Origin: Rhea pennata
Lineage: Eukaryota; Chordata; Aves; Rheiformes; Rheidae
Length of the DNA: 64,000 nt
Assembly (NCBI RefSeq): GCF_028389875.1
Contig: NC_084678.1
Location: 17,576,899 to 17,640,898 of the forward strand
Direction of reading: 5' to 3'
Made by a program: the position numbers and the translations under genes. Numbering within the stretch: the first letter of the stretch is position 1; each line of letters starts with the position of its first letter. The notes beneath the pieces are model-generated. The model made no database searches and had not been told where the DNA came from. It saw only the letters and a list, made by a program, of their open reading frames with translations. Below are positions 1 to 18,686 of the stretch, one piece after another.

Positions 1-308
1 GCAAGCAGAAAATCAGGGTTGTGCTACAAAAAACATTAAGTAGCCCATGTTAAACACTGCAAGGATTTTATGGAAGACAGTGATAGCCCTGGAAGTTGAT
101 ATGGAGTCATCCAGAGTAACTTGGAAGCCTGTTCAGTGTGTTAGTGGATGACAGCTTTGCAACAAGAGCTGCACAGTCCCACAGCGCTGCTTGATCAGGG
201 ACAGGGTTGGAAAGCGAGTGGAAAGGCAGCTTTAGGAATACACCGAGCTGCTGAGCTGCTCCTGCCACGTAACATCTGCTGAGAGGGTTCAAAAATGAGA
301 ATATCTAC

Positions 309-1261
309 CTTGAGCTTCAAAGAGGCGGTTGACCTTCGTGCGCAGCTCTTTCCGAAGCTTGTTTATCTCCTCATCCAAATGCTCCTGATCTGAGAAAAGG
401 GAGAGCATGGTAAGAAGCGTTGTGTGCGTTAACACCCAACTACCCCGACTCCTGGCCACTGCTGGGAGACATTCAGGGTTGAAGCCTAAGTGTAGGGTGG
501 CAGGAGAGGACTCCTGTGAGCTGTGTTCTCTTTACAACCTTGAGCACATGGACTCACTGCATGTTCTCTGCTGCCTACAGAAAAAGTTCACTTTCGACCA
601 AAAAGTGCTTCCCTCCGATACTGTGTCCAGGACGGCACAACATGAGGAATGGCAGGAATCTCTGTTTTTATCCACAGTCAGAAGTTCCTGCGTGGTTCAA
701 AACCCGTGGTGGGACAGAGCCTTGAACGTACACGAAGGGCCCTCCAGAAGCCCGTCTCACCTTTCTGCATCATCTCCTCGGTCTTCGATTTCGGCAGCTC
801 GATGAACATGTTTCCGAAGCAGACCATGGCCCTGCCTGAGGGAGGAAGGAACGAGGCCTCTGCGGACAGCGACACGGCCTCCCCGACACGGGCCAGCCCC
901 CCGCGGGACGCGGCTCGGGCCGGGCCGGCGCCCCGGGCCTCACCGTCGGGGTCGGGGTCCCTGTGCAGAGCCCGCAGCGCCTCGCGGTTCCGGTTCCGCT
1001 TCGCGTCCAGGTCCACGATCTGCAGCGGGGACGGCAGGGCTGCAGCGGGGGCGCCGCCGGGCCGCGGCCGGGGCCCGCGCCGGGGGAGCGGGGGGCGCCG
1101 GGGAGCAGCGGGGCCCCCGGGCCGGGCCGAGCCGAGCCGAGCCGAGCCGGGCCGGGCCGGGCCGGGCCGGGCCGTACCTGCTGCCGCGCCGCCAGCACGT
1201 CCTCGGCGAGCTCCTCCACCTCGGCCAGGTAGCGCAGCACGAAGGCCGGGTCCCGCGCCAT
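309..1261 (-). CDS. PDRG1: PDRG1, p53 and DNA damage-regulated protein 1 (partial; last exon off the left edge)
   Basis: Small prefoldin-like protein of the R2TP/prefoldin-like cochaperone complex (family knowledge). Four coding exons are visible on the minus strand: 1261-1178, 1019-944, 835-761 and 389-309, all with GT-AG junctions, giving 105 codons plus one base of a protein of about 133 residues. The start is ATG 1261-1259, giving MARDPAFVLRYLAEVEELAE, which matches the human VLRYLVEVEELAEEVL region. Exon 2 carries IVDLDAKRNRNREALRAL, exon 3 MVCFGNMFIELPKSKTEEM, and exon 4 LRKELRTKVNRLFEAQ; these are the coiled-coil arms and beta region of a beta-type prefoldin. The last exon (human GKPELKGFNLNP onward) is not in the first 300 bases and must lie outside the window. 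Exons 1-3 are very GC-rich while exon 4 is not. An inverted copy of exon 4 lies at 2614-2901. Confidence 0.95.
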
Positions 1262-1560
1262 GGCCGCGCCGCCGCCGGGCCTGGCCCGGGCCGAGCCGAG
1301 CCGAGCCGAGCCGAGCCGGGCCGAGCCGGGCCGGGCCGGTCCGCCGCGCTCCCCGCCGGGCGGCAGCCGCGGCCGCGCACGCAGGTTCCGGGCGGGGACA
1401 GGCGCCCCCCGCCGGCCCGGCCGCGCACCGCCGCCGGGACCGGGACCGGGACCGGGCCGGGGCCGGGCCGGGGCCGGGGCCGGGGCCAGGGCCGCGGGGC
1501 GCGGCGGGGCCCGTGTTCCCGGCCAGGCTCGTGTCCCCCCCCCGCTGCCCCAGCGCCGTC
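1125..1560 (-). promoter_or_regulatory. PDRG1 CpG-island promoter and 5' flank
   Basis: Very CpG-dense sequence surrounds the PDRG1 start codon. It contains pentanucleotide runs of CCGAG/CCGGG on both sides of exon 1 (about 1126-1175 and 1288-1340) and a GGGGCC/GGGACC-like tract at about 1438-1492. No TATA box is seen, as expected for a housekeeping CpG promoter. The transcription start cannot be placed from sequence alone. Confidence 0.6.
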
Positions 1561-2270
1561 CTCGTCCCCATCCCTGTCCCCATCCTTCTCCCCATCCCAT
1601 CCTTGTCCCCGTCCCCATCCCCATCCCTGCCTCCATCCCATTCCCCTCACACCTCCTTCCCTATCATCCCTGTCCCCATCCTTGTCCCCGTCCCCATCCT
1701 TGTTCCTGTCCCCGTCCCCATCCCTGTCTCCATCCCATTCCCCTCACACCTCCTTCCCTATCATCCCTGTCCCCATCCTTGTCCCCGTCCCCATCCTTGT
1801 TCCTGTCCCCGTCCCCATCCCTGTCTCCATCCCATTCCCCTCACACCTCCTTCCCTATCATCCCTGTCCCCATCCTTGTCCCCGTCCCCATCCTTGTTCC
1901 TGTCCCCGTCCCCATCCCTGTCTCCATCCCATTCCCCTCACACCTCCTTCCCTATCATCCCTGTCCCCATCCTTGTCCCCGTCCCCATCCTTGTTCCTGT
2001 CCCCGTCCCCATCCCTGTCTCCATCCCATTCCCATCACACCTCCTTCCCTATCATCCCTGTCCCCATCCTTGTCCCCATCCCCGTCCCCATCCCTGTCTC
2101 CATCCCATTCCCATCACACCTCCTTCCCTATCATCCCTGTCCCCATCCTTGTCCCCATCCCCGTCCCCATCCCTGTCTCCATCCCATTCCCCTCACACCT
2201 CCTTCCCTATCATCCCTGTCCCCATCCTTGTCCCCGTCCCCGTCCCTGTTCTTGTTCCCAGCCCATCGGA
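1560..2270. repeat. 97/79-bp pyrimidine-strand minisatellite
   Basis: Tandem array of units rich in CCCATCC, CTTGTCCCC and CACACCTCCTTCC. The landmark ACCTCCTTCC recurs at 1651, 1748, 1845, 1942, 2039, 2118 and 2197, giving four 97-bp periods followed by two 79-bp periods that lack an internal 18-bp segment. The plus strand is almost all C and T with few G. The absence of stops produces long meaningless open frames in several phases. Confidence 0.95.
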
Positions 2271-2613
2271 CGCAGCCGTGTCCTTGCTGCCAGGCTCAGG
2301 AGCTGCTGGCAGGCGCCAGGGCTGGCAGCAGCGTTGGGCCTTTCGGCAGGGGGACGTGGGGGCCGATCCCTTGCCCAGGCCCCGGATGGGTCACGGTGGC
2401 GTCGCCGCCGCACTTCGCTGGGGCTGCGCCCTGCCACGTCTGCAGCGGTGGTCGCTTCGCTCTGAGAAGGGATTTCCCCCGCGGAAGCGCTCGGGATAGC
2501 GCCCCGGAGCCAGGCTCAGGGTCAGGGAAGCGAAAGGCTTTGTCAAAGAAACTAACAAGGAAACATTGCAGAATTTGGCTCGTTTTTGCAAATGTTTGCG
2601 AAAGGAGATCTGC

Positions 2614-2901
2614 AGATCAGGGCATTAGGGTGAGGAAAAATAAGCCTAGGAAAGAGCAGTGTGCGAAGGCCAACCGCCTCTTTGAAGCTCGAGGTAGATA
2701 TTCTCGTTCTTGAGCCCTCTCAGCAAGCACCCGGGAGGAGGCGTTACGTGGCAGAGCGGCTCCGCAGCTCGGTGTGTTCCTAGAGCCGCTTTCCACTCGC
2801 TTTCCAACCCCGTCCCTGTTCGAGCAGCGCTGTGGGACTGTGCAGCTCTTGTTGCAAAGCTGTCATGCGCTAGCACACTGAACAGGCTTCCAAGGGTAAG
2901 A
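2614..2901 (+). pseudogene. Inverted duplicate of PDRG1 exon 4 and intron 4
   Basis: The plus strand here matches the minus strand of 389 down to 111 with small gaps: the whole of PDRG1 exon 4, its splice donor (GAG then GTAGAT) and about 195 bp of intron 4. Similarity stops at the shared CAGGCTTCCAAG near 2901. The exon part has about 13 substitutions and a one-base deletion in 81 bases and cannot encode a working exon. Because intron is included it is a DNA-level inverted duplication, not a retrocopy. It lies head to head with PDRG1, across the promoter and minisatellite. Confidence 0.9.
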
Positions 2902-3549
2902 GCGGTTTATTTGCATAGTGGGGTGATTCCCTTGAGCAGGAACACGTCTCCCAGCAGCTGGAGGACGCAGCGGTGAACGTGAGCAAGGCCGGGAACCGCC
3001 TGGGCCGGCGGGCGCCCGCAGGAGCTCAGCCTTCGGCGGCCGCAGCCGCTGGCAATGGCCCTGGCCCGTGCCGCGTTGGAGCTGAACGCGGAGCTCTGCA
3101 GTGCTTTCGCCCCTCCCGGGATGAGGGGAAGGGTCACAGCTCATTCACTTGGATTTTCAAGAGCTTTTGGTGAAGTTCATAACAAGATGCTGTTGAAACA
3201 AAATAGATTGCTTTAGGGGAAAGAGATAACGTCCCGTTGGGGTTTGAAAGCTAGATAAGCTGTAGGAGACGGAGTCATAATTAGCGACGCTTTGCATACA
3301 GAAGAAATGCTTAATCATGAGAAAGTGTGTATGGAATTAATCTTGCATGAGTGTGACGGGTTTGGTGGAGAAGGTGAAAAGTGGAATCCTATTTTGTGAT
3401 GATTGGGTCCGTTTCGTTCGTGCCAGCACACGAGGGATTGAGAGTGCCCCAGCGTGACCTACAGCAGCGGCTGGAGCCACAGCAGCGCATGACATTGCCC
3501 GCGTCCCCCTCTCCTGCACTGGCATCGATTGCAGGGTTTGCTGCCGTCA

Positions 3550-3720
3550 CGCATGAGCACCCAATAGGTTTGTGCATGGACATCTATTTAGTGCACCCCA
3601 GAGCTCCCAATGAACTTATGCATGAGCACCCAATTAGCTCACGCATGGGCGCCCAATTAATTTATTCCTGTGCATCCAGCCAGCTCACACCTGAGCACCC
3701 GGTTAGTATCACACCGGAGC
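3550..3720. repeat. Degenerate tandem repeat, about 28 bp
   Basis: Variants of GCATGAGCACCCAATTAG recur at about 3553, 3619 and 3646, with weaker copies at about 3574 and 3690. Copies are diverged, so the array is old or incomplete. Confidence 0.55.
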
Positions 3721-6700
3721 GGGACACCCCGGAGGCTGGTGGGCCACGGGCACCCCATGCCGGAGCAGGGGCAGTGAGGAGCCTGGAGTGCAGGGGAAAC
3801 CCAGCGAGAGGCACGGGGCAGCGACAGCACAAGTGTTTTGCCTGCAGCCGCAGCCTCCTGCGCCGCCCTGGCCTCACCGGAGCACCGGGGACGGACCGAG
3901 CGCAACCCCAGCGAAAACAAGGCGAGCCGAGGCTAGGAAGGGGGGAGGAGAGGTGAGTGCCTTAATCGGGGGGGGGGGGGCAAAAAGGTGTTTTGCTGTG
4001 TGTTTGTTTAATTGTTTCTGCTTTCTTTTTTCTCAATACCCAAATTTGTGATTAGAAGTTTGTATTAATTGGCAAGAAATTAAATTAAGTACAAGCTGCC
4101 CCCCCAGTCAGAGTTGCTTTGCCCATAACACACCCCACGTTTAACTCTGAACACCAGGACTGAACTGGGGGGGCTGAAGGAGCAGAGACCATGTGGGAAC
4201 CTGGTTGGCAACAGCGCCCGTTTCCCTGCGCTTCGGGTGGAGGCAGAGGGGCTGCAAGGTCCACAGGCAAGTCTACAGGGAAAGATTTCCCTTTTTAACT
4301 CCTTCAGCTGCCAGGCTGTGAATTTGCCTTGCAGCCAGGAGTAGCAGTTCATTATTTTTAATGGTCGTGGTGGGAAATGGTGGTGGATTTCAGTTATCTC
4401 ATTGCAAACGGAGCTGGCGGTGCGGAGCGGAGCTGTTCGTCCGAGCGGGTGAGTCGGTCTGCGGGTCCGAAGGCCCCTGGGAAGCCGACCTTGCCAGGCC
4501 TCGGCGGCAGGCAGCGGGTGGCCGCGAGCGGGGAGGGAAGCGCCTGCTGCAGCGGCAGCAGTGGCGGCGCCTGCCAGCAGCGGACCCTGGTTCCGGGGCT
4601 CGGCCTGGACAACCGTGGAGGTCCCGTCGGCCCCGAAGGCGCCGAGATTCGCGGCCGCGTCTCCAGCCCCTCGGAGGCTCCCGGCCCTGCAGGGCAGAGC
4701 CTCTCCCCGCGGCCGAGCTGGCGCTGGTGCACGACGCGTCCGTGCCCGGATCCCCCCTGCGCCGCTCTTGCTCGGGCTCGCAGGTGCTTCGCAGACGAAA
4801 GCCCTCTGCTCCTCCGCGTGTCTCTGCGCGTGTGAATAATTTATGCTTTGTCATGAACAATCCCCCTTTCTGCCTCCTCCCCTCCCTGCCGCGTGCCCTT
4901 ATGTTTGCTTTTCCTTGCTGCTTTCTAACAATATGCCCGTGCCAGGCAGATGGGCTCGTTAATAGCATCAGGTTGCTTTTCTTTTCCTCTTCCCCCCCCG
5001 CCCCAGTATGTAATAAAGAGCATTAAAAGCGCAGAGGCGATGAGATCAGATTTCATTTTCTGCAGCTAGGTGGCTCTTCCGGAGCTCAGGCGGCGAGGGC
5101 CCGCGGGTCGCGGTGGGGGGAATCGGGTCCGGCAGGGCCGGCTCGGCCTGCCGGAGCCTCCAGCCCTCCCCTCGGACTGTCCCGGGCGCCGCGGGCCGCG
5201 GGAGCAGAGCGGGAACCCCGAAGCGAAGCCGCCCAGCCCCAGCGGCGCGGGCCACGCCGGAGGTGTGCCCGGCTCAGGGACGCTCCAGGAGCTGCTCTCT
5301 GCACCTTCTTTTCATTTTAAAATTCACCCGACTGCTCGGGCTGGTGTGGCCCCTTGCAGAGGCTGCTGCTCAGCCTCCCCCAGCATTAAAATTCTGCAGG
5401 TGACCCAGGGAAGCGCAAAGCAGCTCTGATGCTCTCCCAGGCTCCGGCATCAGCTTCCTGAGCTGCTCCTCGGGCACTGCTGCTCTGAGTGACCCCGTTT
5501 GCAGGAAAGGGGAAATGTCTCAAATCAAAATGGCTTTTGGCTGCTTTTCTTCCTCGCCCCTGCGGTTGTGAGCGATACTGTCACGCCGGGATGAAACCTT
5601 GTGGCGCTCATACAGGATTCGCACTGTGCGACGCTCCTGCTCCCGGCTTCCTTTGTACGAACTGGGAAAAATCACTGCAAGGTGCTTGAGGGCCGGGGTG
5701 CTGGGCTGAGGATAAATACCACAAATCAGCAGAACTCGGTGTCTGACTAGCCCTGATCGGGTGAGAGGCAGGAACACGTCTTGAGGTGGAGTTGGAGGCT
5801 GAGGGAAGGAAACAGAGAAACGTGTTGGAGAAAGCCTGAGGGTATCCAGAACCGAGGGCGAGGACAGGCCCTCTTTCACGGGAGCCTGCCGCAGGAGAGG
5901 GGTCCTGGCAGAGCCCTGGCCCCACGGACAGCGCAGGTTTTTACACCGGCTGCGTGGAGGAGCCCCCAGCCTGCGCTGGGCTCCCAGGGACGGTGCAGAG
6001 GGAGCCCGGGCGACTAACGTGGGGCTCCGCATCCCCGGCCCATGCCCTGAACTCACCTTTCCACCCTCCTCTCGCCTCTCTTGCAGCGCGGCTCCGGCGA
6101 CCGCGCGCGGGCTGGCGGGAGCGGAGCCGGCCGCGCCGGCCGTGCGGGCAGACGGGCAGAGGGGGCCGGCTCGCTGCGGGTCACCACCCTCCCGCGCGCA
6201 AGTAATCCCGCAAGGAAGATTAACCAGATTGGAAGATTACTGGTCCTAATCACATAAGGTCATTTGTTGTGGTTAACTGGAGATATCTGCTCGGTCTGCA
6301 GCAACGCGTGCCAAAATGAGAATGCTCCCAGTGAAGCGACTACGCAGTGCGCCGACGGGCAGCGCTCCTGGCCAGCACGGCAGCGAATCGGACTCAGTTT
6401 GGACTTTTTCCCAGCATTAACCGAAAGAACCAGCAGGACTGAGGCTAAACACCAAAGCTGAAAAATGCTCCCTTGCTGAGGGGAGCTGCTGACCGGAGAT
6501 CTAAAGGCTGAATCAGGAGCCAGCGCAGGGCCTCGGTGCTGGCTCCAGCCAGGGCACGTCCCTGCCGCCGCGCGCCCGGGGCTGGGCTTCGGCTTTCTGC
6601 CCGGCGCGAGGCGGCATTTGATCCCGATGGCCGTGATGGGATAGGAAGACGAGCCCAATGCTGGATCGGAAGACGTGCCCGATGTTCCTGCCAGGCGCTA

Positions 6701-9049
6701 GGATCGGAAGCAGAGCTTGAGGTACGTTTACCTCCCAGGGGCACAAATTTTTCAGGCCAGTGACAGAAGGCTCAGTGGGTCTGAAACGCTTGTCCTGCCG
6801 CACACAGGTGGATGTAGAGCCTGAAATGGGCTCTCGAAGTGGGGATTTGGCTGCACAGCCCCGAGCCGGGGACAGTGCTCGGGATGCATTGCCTGGCTGC
6901 CCACACCATCCCTGGCCGCTTGTGTTGGGGCACCTTTTGCTGCTGTTGGGCGGTGACTGTCCCCCTCCATCGGGCTGGAAACCTCCTCTGGACCCTGGGC
7001 CAGCTCCGGGCTGTGAGCTGAGCCCTCGGCCCCTGCGCTGCCCAGCGCGGCGGGGGGGGGAGTGAGCATGTCCGACCCCGTTGCAGGAGGGCTGGGGACG
7101 GGGCAGGCTGCAGCTGGCACGCGGTGAAACGAAGGCATTGCCTCGCCAGGGACGCTCAGCCCCGCGGAGAGACGGAGGCAAAACTCAGCGTGCGACTGTG
7201 CGGGAAGCAGCAGCTGAGGCTGCTGAGGGCAGGAGGCATCGCAAAACCACCACAAGCACCTGCAAAACCTTTTCGCAGCAGCAAGTGGCCGCTGGGCCCG
7301 CGCTCTGCAGGCCTCTTCGCAGCCGAGCTCCGAGCCAGCCACAAACCATCGCGGCGCTGCGGGCAGGCTGTTTGGATCCGGGCTCGGCCCGGACACCAGC
7401 GCCCTGTTTGGACCGGCTGCAGGTTTACAGCCCTCCCGGCAAACTGTGCAGGCGGAGTGACCGACCAGCCGCACACTGCCAGCAGCTGGCTTGCATTTCT
7501 CTGTATTTTGCTTTGGAAAGAGCAGGTTTTAGTTTCAGCACGTTCCCTTTTCTTCCTTGCAGTGCTTTTATTTACGCAGCTAAAAACCCTGCCAGCCTGC
7601 TGACAGCTGCATGGGAAGGCTGCAGGCTTGTTTATAGGGTTTTCTCTCTCTTTTTTTTTTTTTCCATCCCTTTTTCCCTGTGGCTGTTGGGGTTTGTTGT
7701 TAAGATAAATCAAGCTTCAAACCACAGGTCATATGTTTCCAGGCTATAGACGTTCAACTCCTCTTCCAGAGGGGCATTTCAGGATCCATGAAGACAGCTG
7801 GGTCCCTCTCCCTGGCTTGCCATATTCCCTTTCCCTGCTATCATATCCACTCTCCCTGCAGATGTCCTGGGTGCCCGGCCAGGGCAGCACAGCTCTGCAC
7901 TGTGGCACAGCCAGGGCAGAGGCAGCTCTGGATTTCCCTCTGGCCTCAGTCAGATCCACAGCTCCTTCCTGACATCGCAGCCGAGCCCTGGGAACCTCCA
8001 CTTTTCAGTGTCCTTTGCACTATCTGAACAAACCTTCGCAGCCCTGGGCTCGCTCCTGGACAGGGGGCATCAGCAGGCAGCGGTGCCGTGGGGTGGGGGG
8101 ATTCCCAGGCAGCTGGGGCCAGATGACCCCCAAGCTTCCGGCAGCCCTGGGCCGTGCAGGGGCCGGGGGGTCTCCCTGCGTGGTGGTCTGGGGAGCCACG
8201 TTGCAGCCATTTGGGAGACCACTGCAGCAGGAACCCCAGGCTTCTCTTCCCATCCATGGGGATTGGACATGGCCAGGGTGGTGTGAAAGGAGCAGAGGGG
8301 TTTGGGGACGTTTTCTTGCTGGTCTGCATAAGGGCTGGCCCATCTGCAGCACCAGAAAAGCCTGATGGAAGCAGCAAGTCCCAGCTCTAGGAGCAGAGAG
8401 TGTGGAGCAGCACTTTGTCCCCAGCATCGCCTCCGAGGCCGGGCAGGATGGGGCCTGGACAAGGCCGGGGCTGCGCAGGCAGCGCTGAGATCTCGCAGCG
8501 TCCCCCGAGGCACCCGGGGGCTCTGGAGAGGATCCTCTGAAGGAGCCTCGCTCTTGAAAGGCCGGCTGATGAAAGGCTTCTTTCTCCGGGCTCTGGGATG
8601 ATTGGAGCATCCCCTCCCCCTGGCAGGCTTTTGTCGGAGGGGATCTGTCAGGAGCATCTCAAGGTTAGTATTTAAGTCACATTACCCATGCTAATACGTG
8701 CAGCATGGAGGGGCCGACTCTGCTCCCCGGTGCTGACTAACGCCTTCTTCCTCCAGCTCCTTCCCTCGATTTCATGCACCAAGAGCCTGGGCTCGCCCCA
8801 GGCTTGAGCTGATCCCCTTGCTGCTGTGCAAGGCAGAGTTGGGAAGTTGGCTGAGTCTTCTGGAATAAAACGTGCCCCTCCTCCCTGCTGCGCACTGTGA
8901 CATGGACACTGTGGGCCAGGCTCCATCCGCACATTTGGCTTCTCTGCAGGCGGGGACGCCAGGGCGAATCTCAAAGGCTGAACCACAGCGAGCGAGCAGG
9001 ACTCCATCCATCTGGGCTGGGGGCTAAAGCTGCCCAGGCGTGCTGCTGT

Positions 9050-9105
9050 GCGTGCGTGCGTGTGTGTGTGTGTGTGTGTGTGCACACGTCCAGTGCGTGT
9101 GTGTG
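9050..9105. repeat. TG microsatellite
   Basis: A simple GTGCGTGCGTG run leading into an uninterrupted (TG)n tract. A shorter (TG)n of similar type occurs near 12861-12877. Confidence 0.9.
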
Positions 9106-10149
9106 CTGAGGAGCAGCTGGTGTGTTGGGACACAGCATGGAGCAGAGCAGCCCAGGTGCTGCCAAGGGAAGCCACATCTGCCGTTCTCCTGGCACCAGCC
9201 TCACTCTGCACGGTAGCGTGAGATGTGAGTGCCCTCCCCAGAGAAACCCTGCAAAGGAGCAAAAAGCCCTTTCCCCTCCCAGCAGCAGGTCTCCAGCGGG
9301 ATGTCGGCACTGTGCTCCTTATGCACAGCGCTTGTCCCAGGTCACGCCAGCCCCTCGCACCGAGAGAGCCAGCCCAAGACAGCCTGACTGTGCTGGACAC
9401 TGCTCCCAAAATCTGATGTGCAGCAAGTAGGAGAGATGGTGGGGCAGAGCCAAGGAGCTGGGCAGCGCGGGGTGACAGGTGTCTGTGCACACGGGCTCCC
9501 TGCAGGGCTATTGCTGCAGGTCCACCCGGAGCCCTCAGCATTGCACAGCTGCCTCCACCTCCCCGCCGGCAGTGACAGCTTGACCTGGCTGTGCGGCTCC
9601 TCCCGGACTTTTTCCAAGGCTTCCAGAGTAGAGCTCCACTCTGGTTCTGTGGGTCACCACTGCCAGGGGAGGAACAGCCACAGCAGCTCTCCTGTTCCCT
9701 CCCTCAGGGGCTGCCGGGGCAGGAGACCGGCAGCCTGCGCAGGTTGCCTCCAGCCTTCCCATGGCCCCTCCAAACCCTCGAGGCCTCCCCGTGTGAGGAG
9801 GCACCTCTGCAGGGGCTGTGCTGCAGAGGTGGAGGATGGTGCCTTGGGCCCCGCTCTGGACCTGCAGCTGGAGGACCTGGTTCTCCATCCGTGCAGACCC
9901 ATGCCAGGGACTCGCACCGTGACCTGCGCCAGAGCTGGACCCACAAAGAGGGTCTCGCCCGGGCTAGGGGCTCACACCCGGGGCCAGGGGAGCCCGGAGC
10001 CGCGCAGGGCGCTGCCTGCTGAGCTCCTGTGCCTGACAGTCTGGCCGGGGGGGGAGGCAGAAATGTGACTGGTGTCGTGGGGCTCCCAGCCAGGATCGCG
10101 GCAGGGTGCAGGGAGGTGCCGAGTGTCCCCGTCCCTGGAGGGGGCTCAG

Positions 10150-10557
10150 TGGCAGCCAGGCGGCCCTTGGTGGCGGGTTACGGGGTGGGTGGGTGGGGGA
10201 GCACCCGCCCTTTGCGGAGCGGGCCGGGGGGGTGCGGGGTGCAGCGGGGCCCCGCTGCCCTTCAGGGCGGGCGCCGGCAGGGCCGGTGCGGGCGGGCGGT
10301 GGCGGAGCCGGGGCCGAGCGGCGGCGGGGAGGCGGTGCGGGGCGGGCGGGGGGGGGGGGCCGAGACCGGGCGGCGGGTGGTGCCGAGGTGCCGGCGCGGC
10401 GGCGCCGGGGCCGGGGCCGGGGCCGGGGCCGGGGCCGGTGCGGCGGGCGCGGGGCGAGGCCGGCGGGGGCGGGCGCTGCCGGGGCGGGCTCGGCGGCGCC
10501 GTCCTCCCTCCGGAAGTCTCTCCCGCTCCCTCCTTTCTCCTCCTCTCCCCCGACAAC
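10150..10557 (+). promoter_or_regulatory. XKR7 CpG-island promoter and 5'UTR
   Basis: Dense CpG sequence directly upstream of the XKR7 start, with a run of G at about 10349 and a perfect (GGGGCC) tract at about 10407-10438. The start codon context is gacaacATGg, a good Kozak match (A at -3, G at +4). No TATA box is evident. Confidence 0.6.
10407..10438 (+). repeat. GGGGCC hexanucleotide repeat in the XKR7 5' region
   Basis: About five perfect GGGGCC units about 120 bp upstream of the start codon, probably within the 5'UTR or promoter. Related tracts lie at about 1438-1492, 24927-24957 and 28930-28950. Such tracts can form G-quadruplexes. Confidence 0.85.

Positions 10558-18686
<8,129 letters not shown>

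Larger units (their letters stand above)
2902..10150. other. PDRG1-XKR7 intergenic region; no gene recognised
   Basis: About 7.2 kb of GC-rich DNA. Long open frames here reflect lack of AT-rich stops and show no recognisable protein. AT-rich islands at about 3160-3400, 4820-5070 and 6200-6440 stand out from the surroundings and could be conserved noncoding elements. A degenerate tandem repeat of about 28 bp (gagcacccaat-like) lies at about 3550-3720, and a TG/CG microsatellite at about 9050-9105. I see no tRNA or other RNA gene. Confidence 0.5.

Noticed and set aside
649-2713. Long plus-strand open frames with repeated PSPSLSPS/PVPILVPV-type peptides
   Set aside because: They are translations of the 97/79-bp minisatellite and the CpG island around PDRG1 exon 1, open in several frames because the DNA lacks stops.
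2614-2901. Processed (retro) pseudogene of PDRG1
   Set aside because: The copy includes intron 4 and its splice donor, has no poly(A) tail and covers only one exon.
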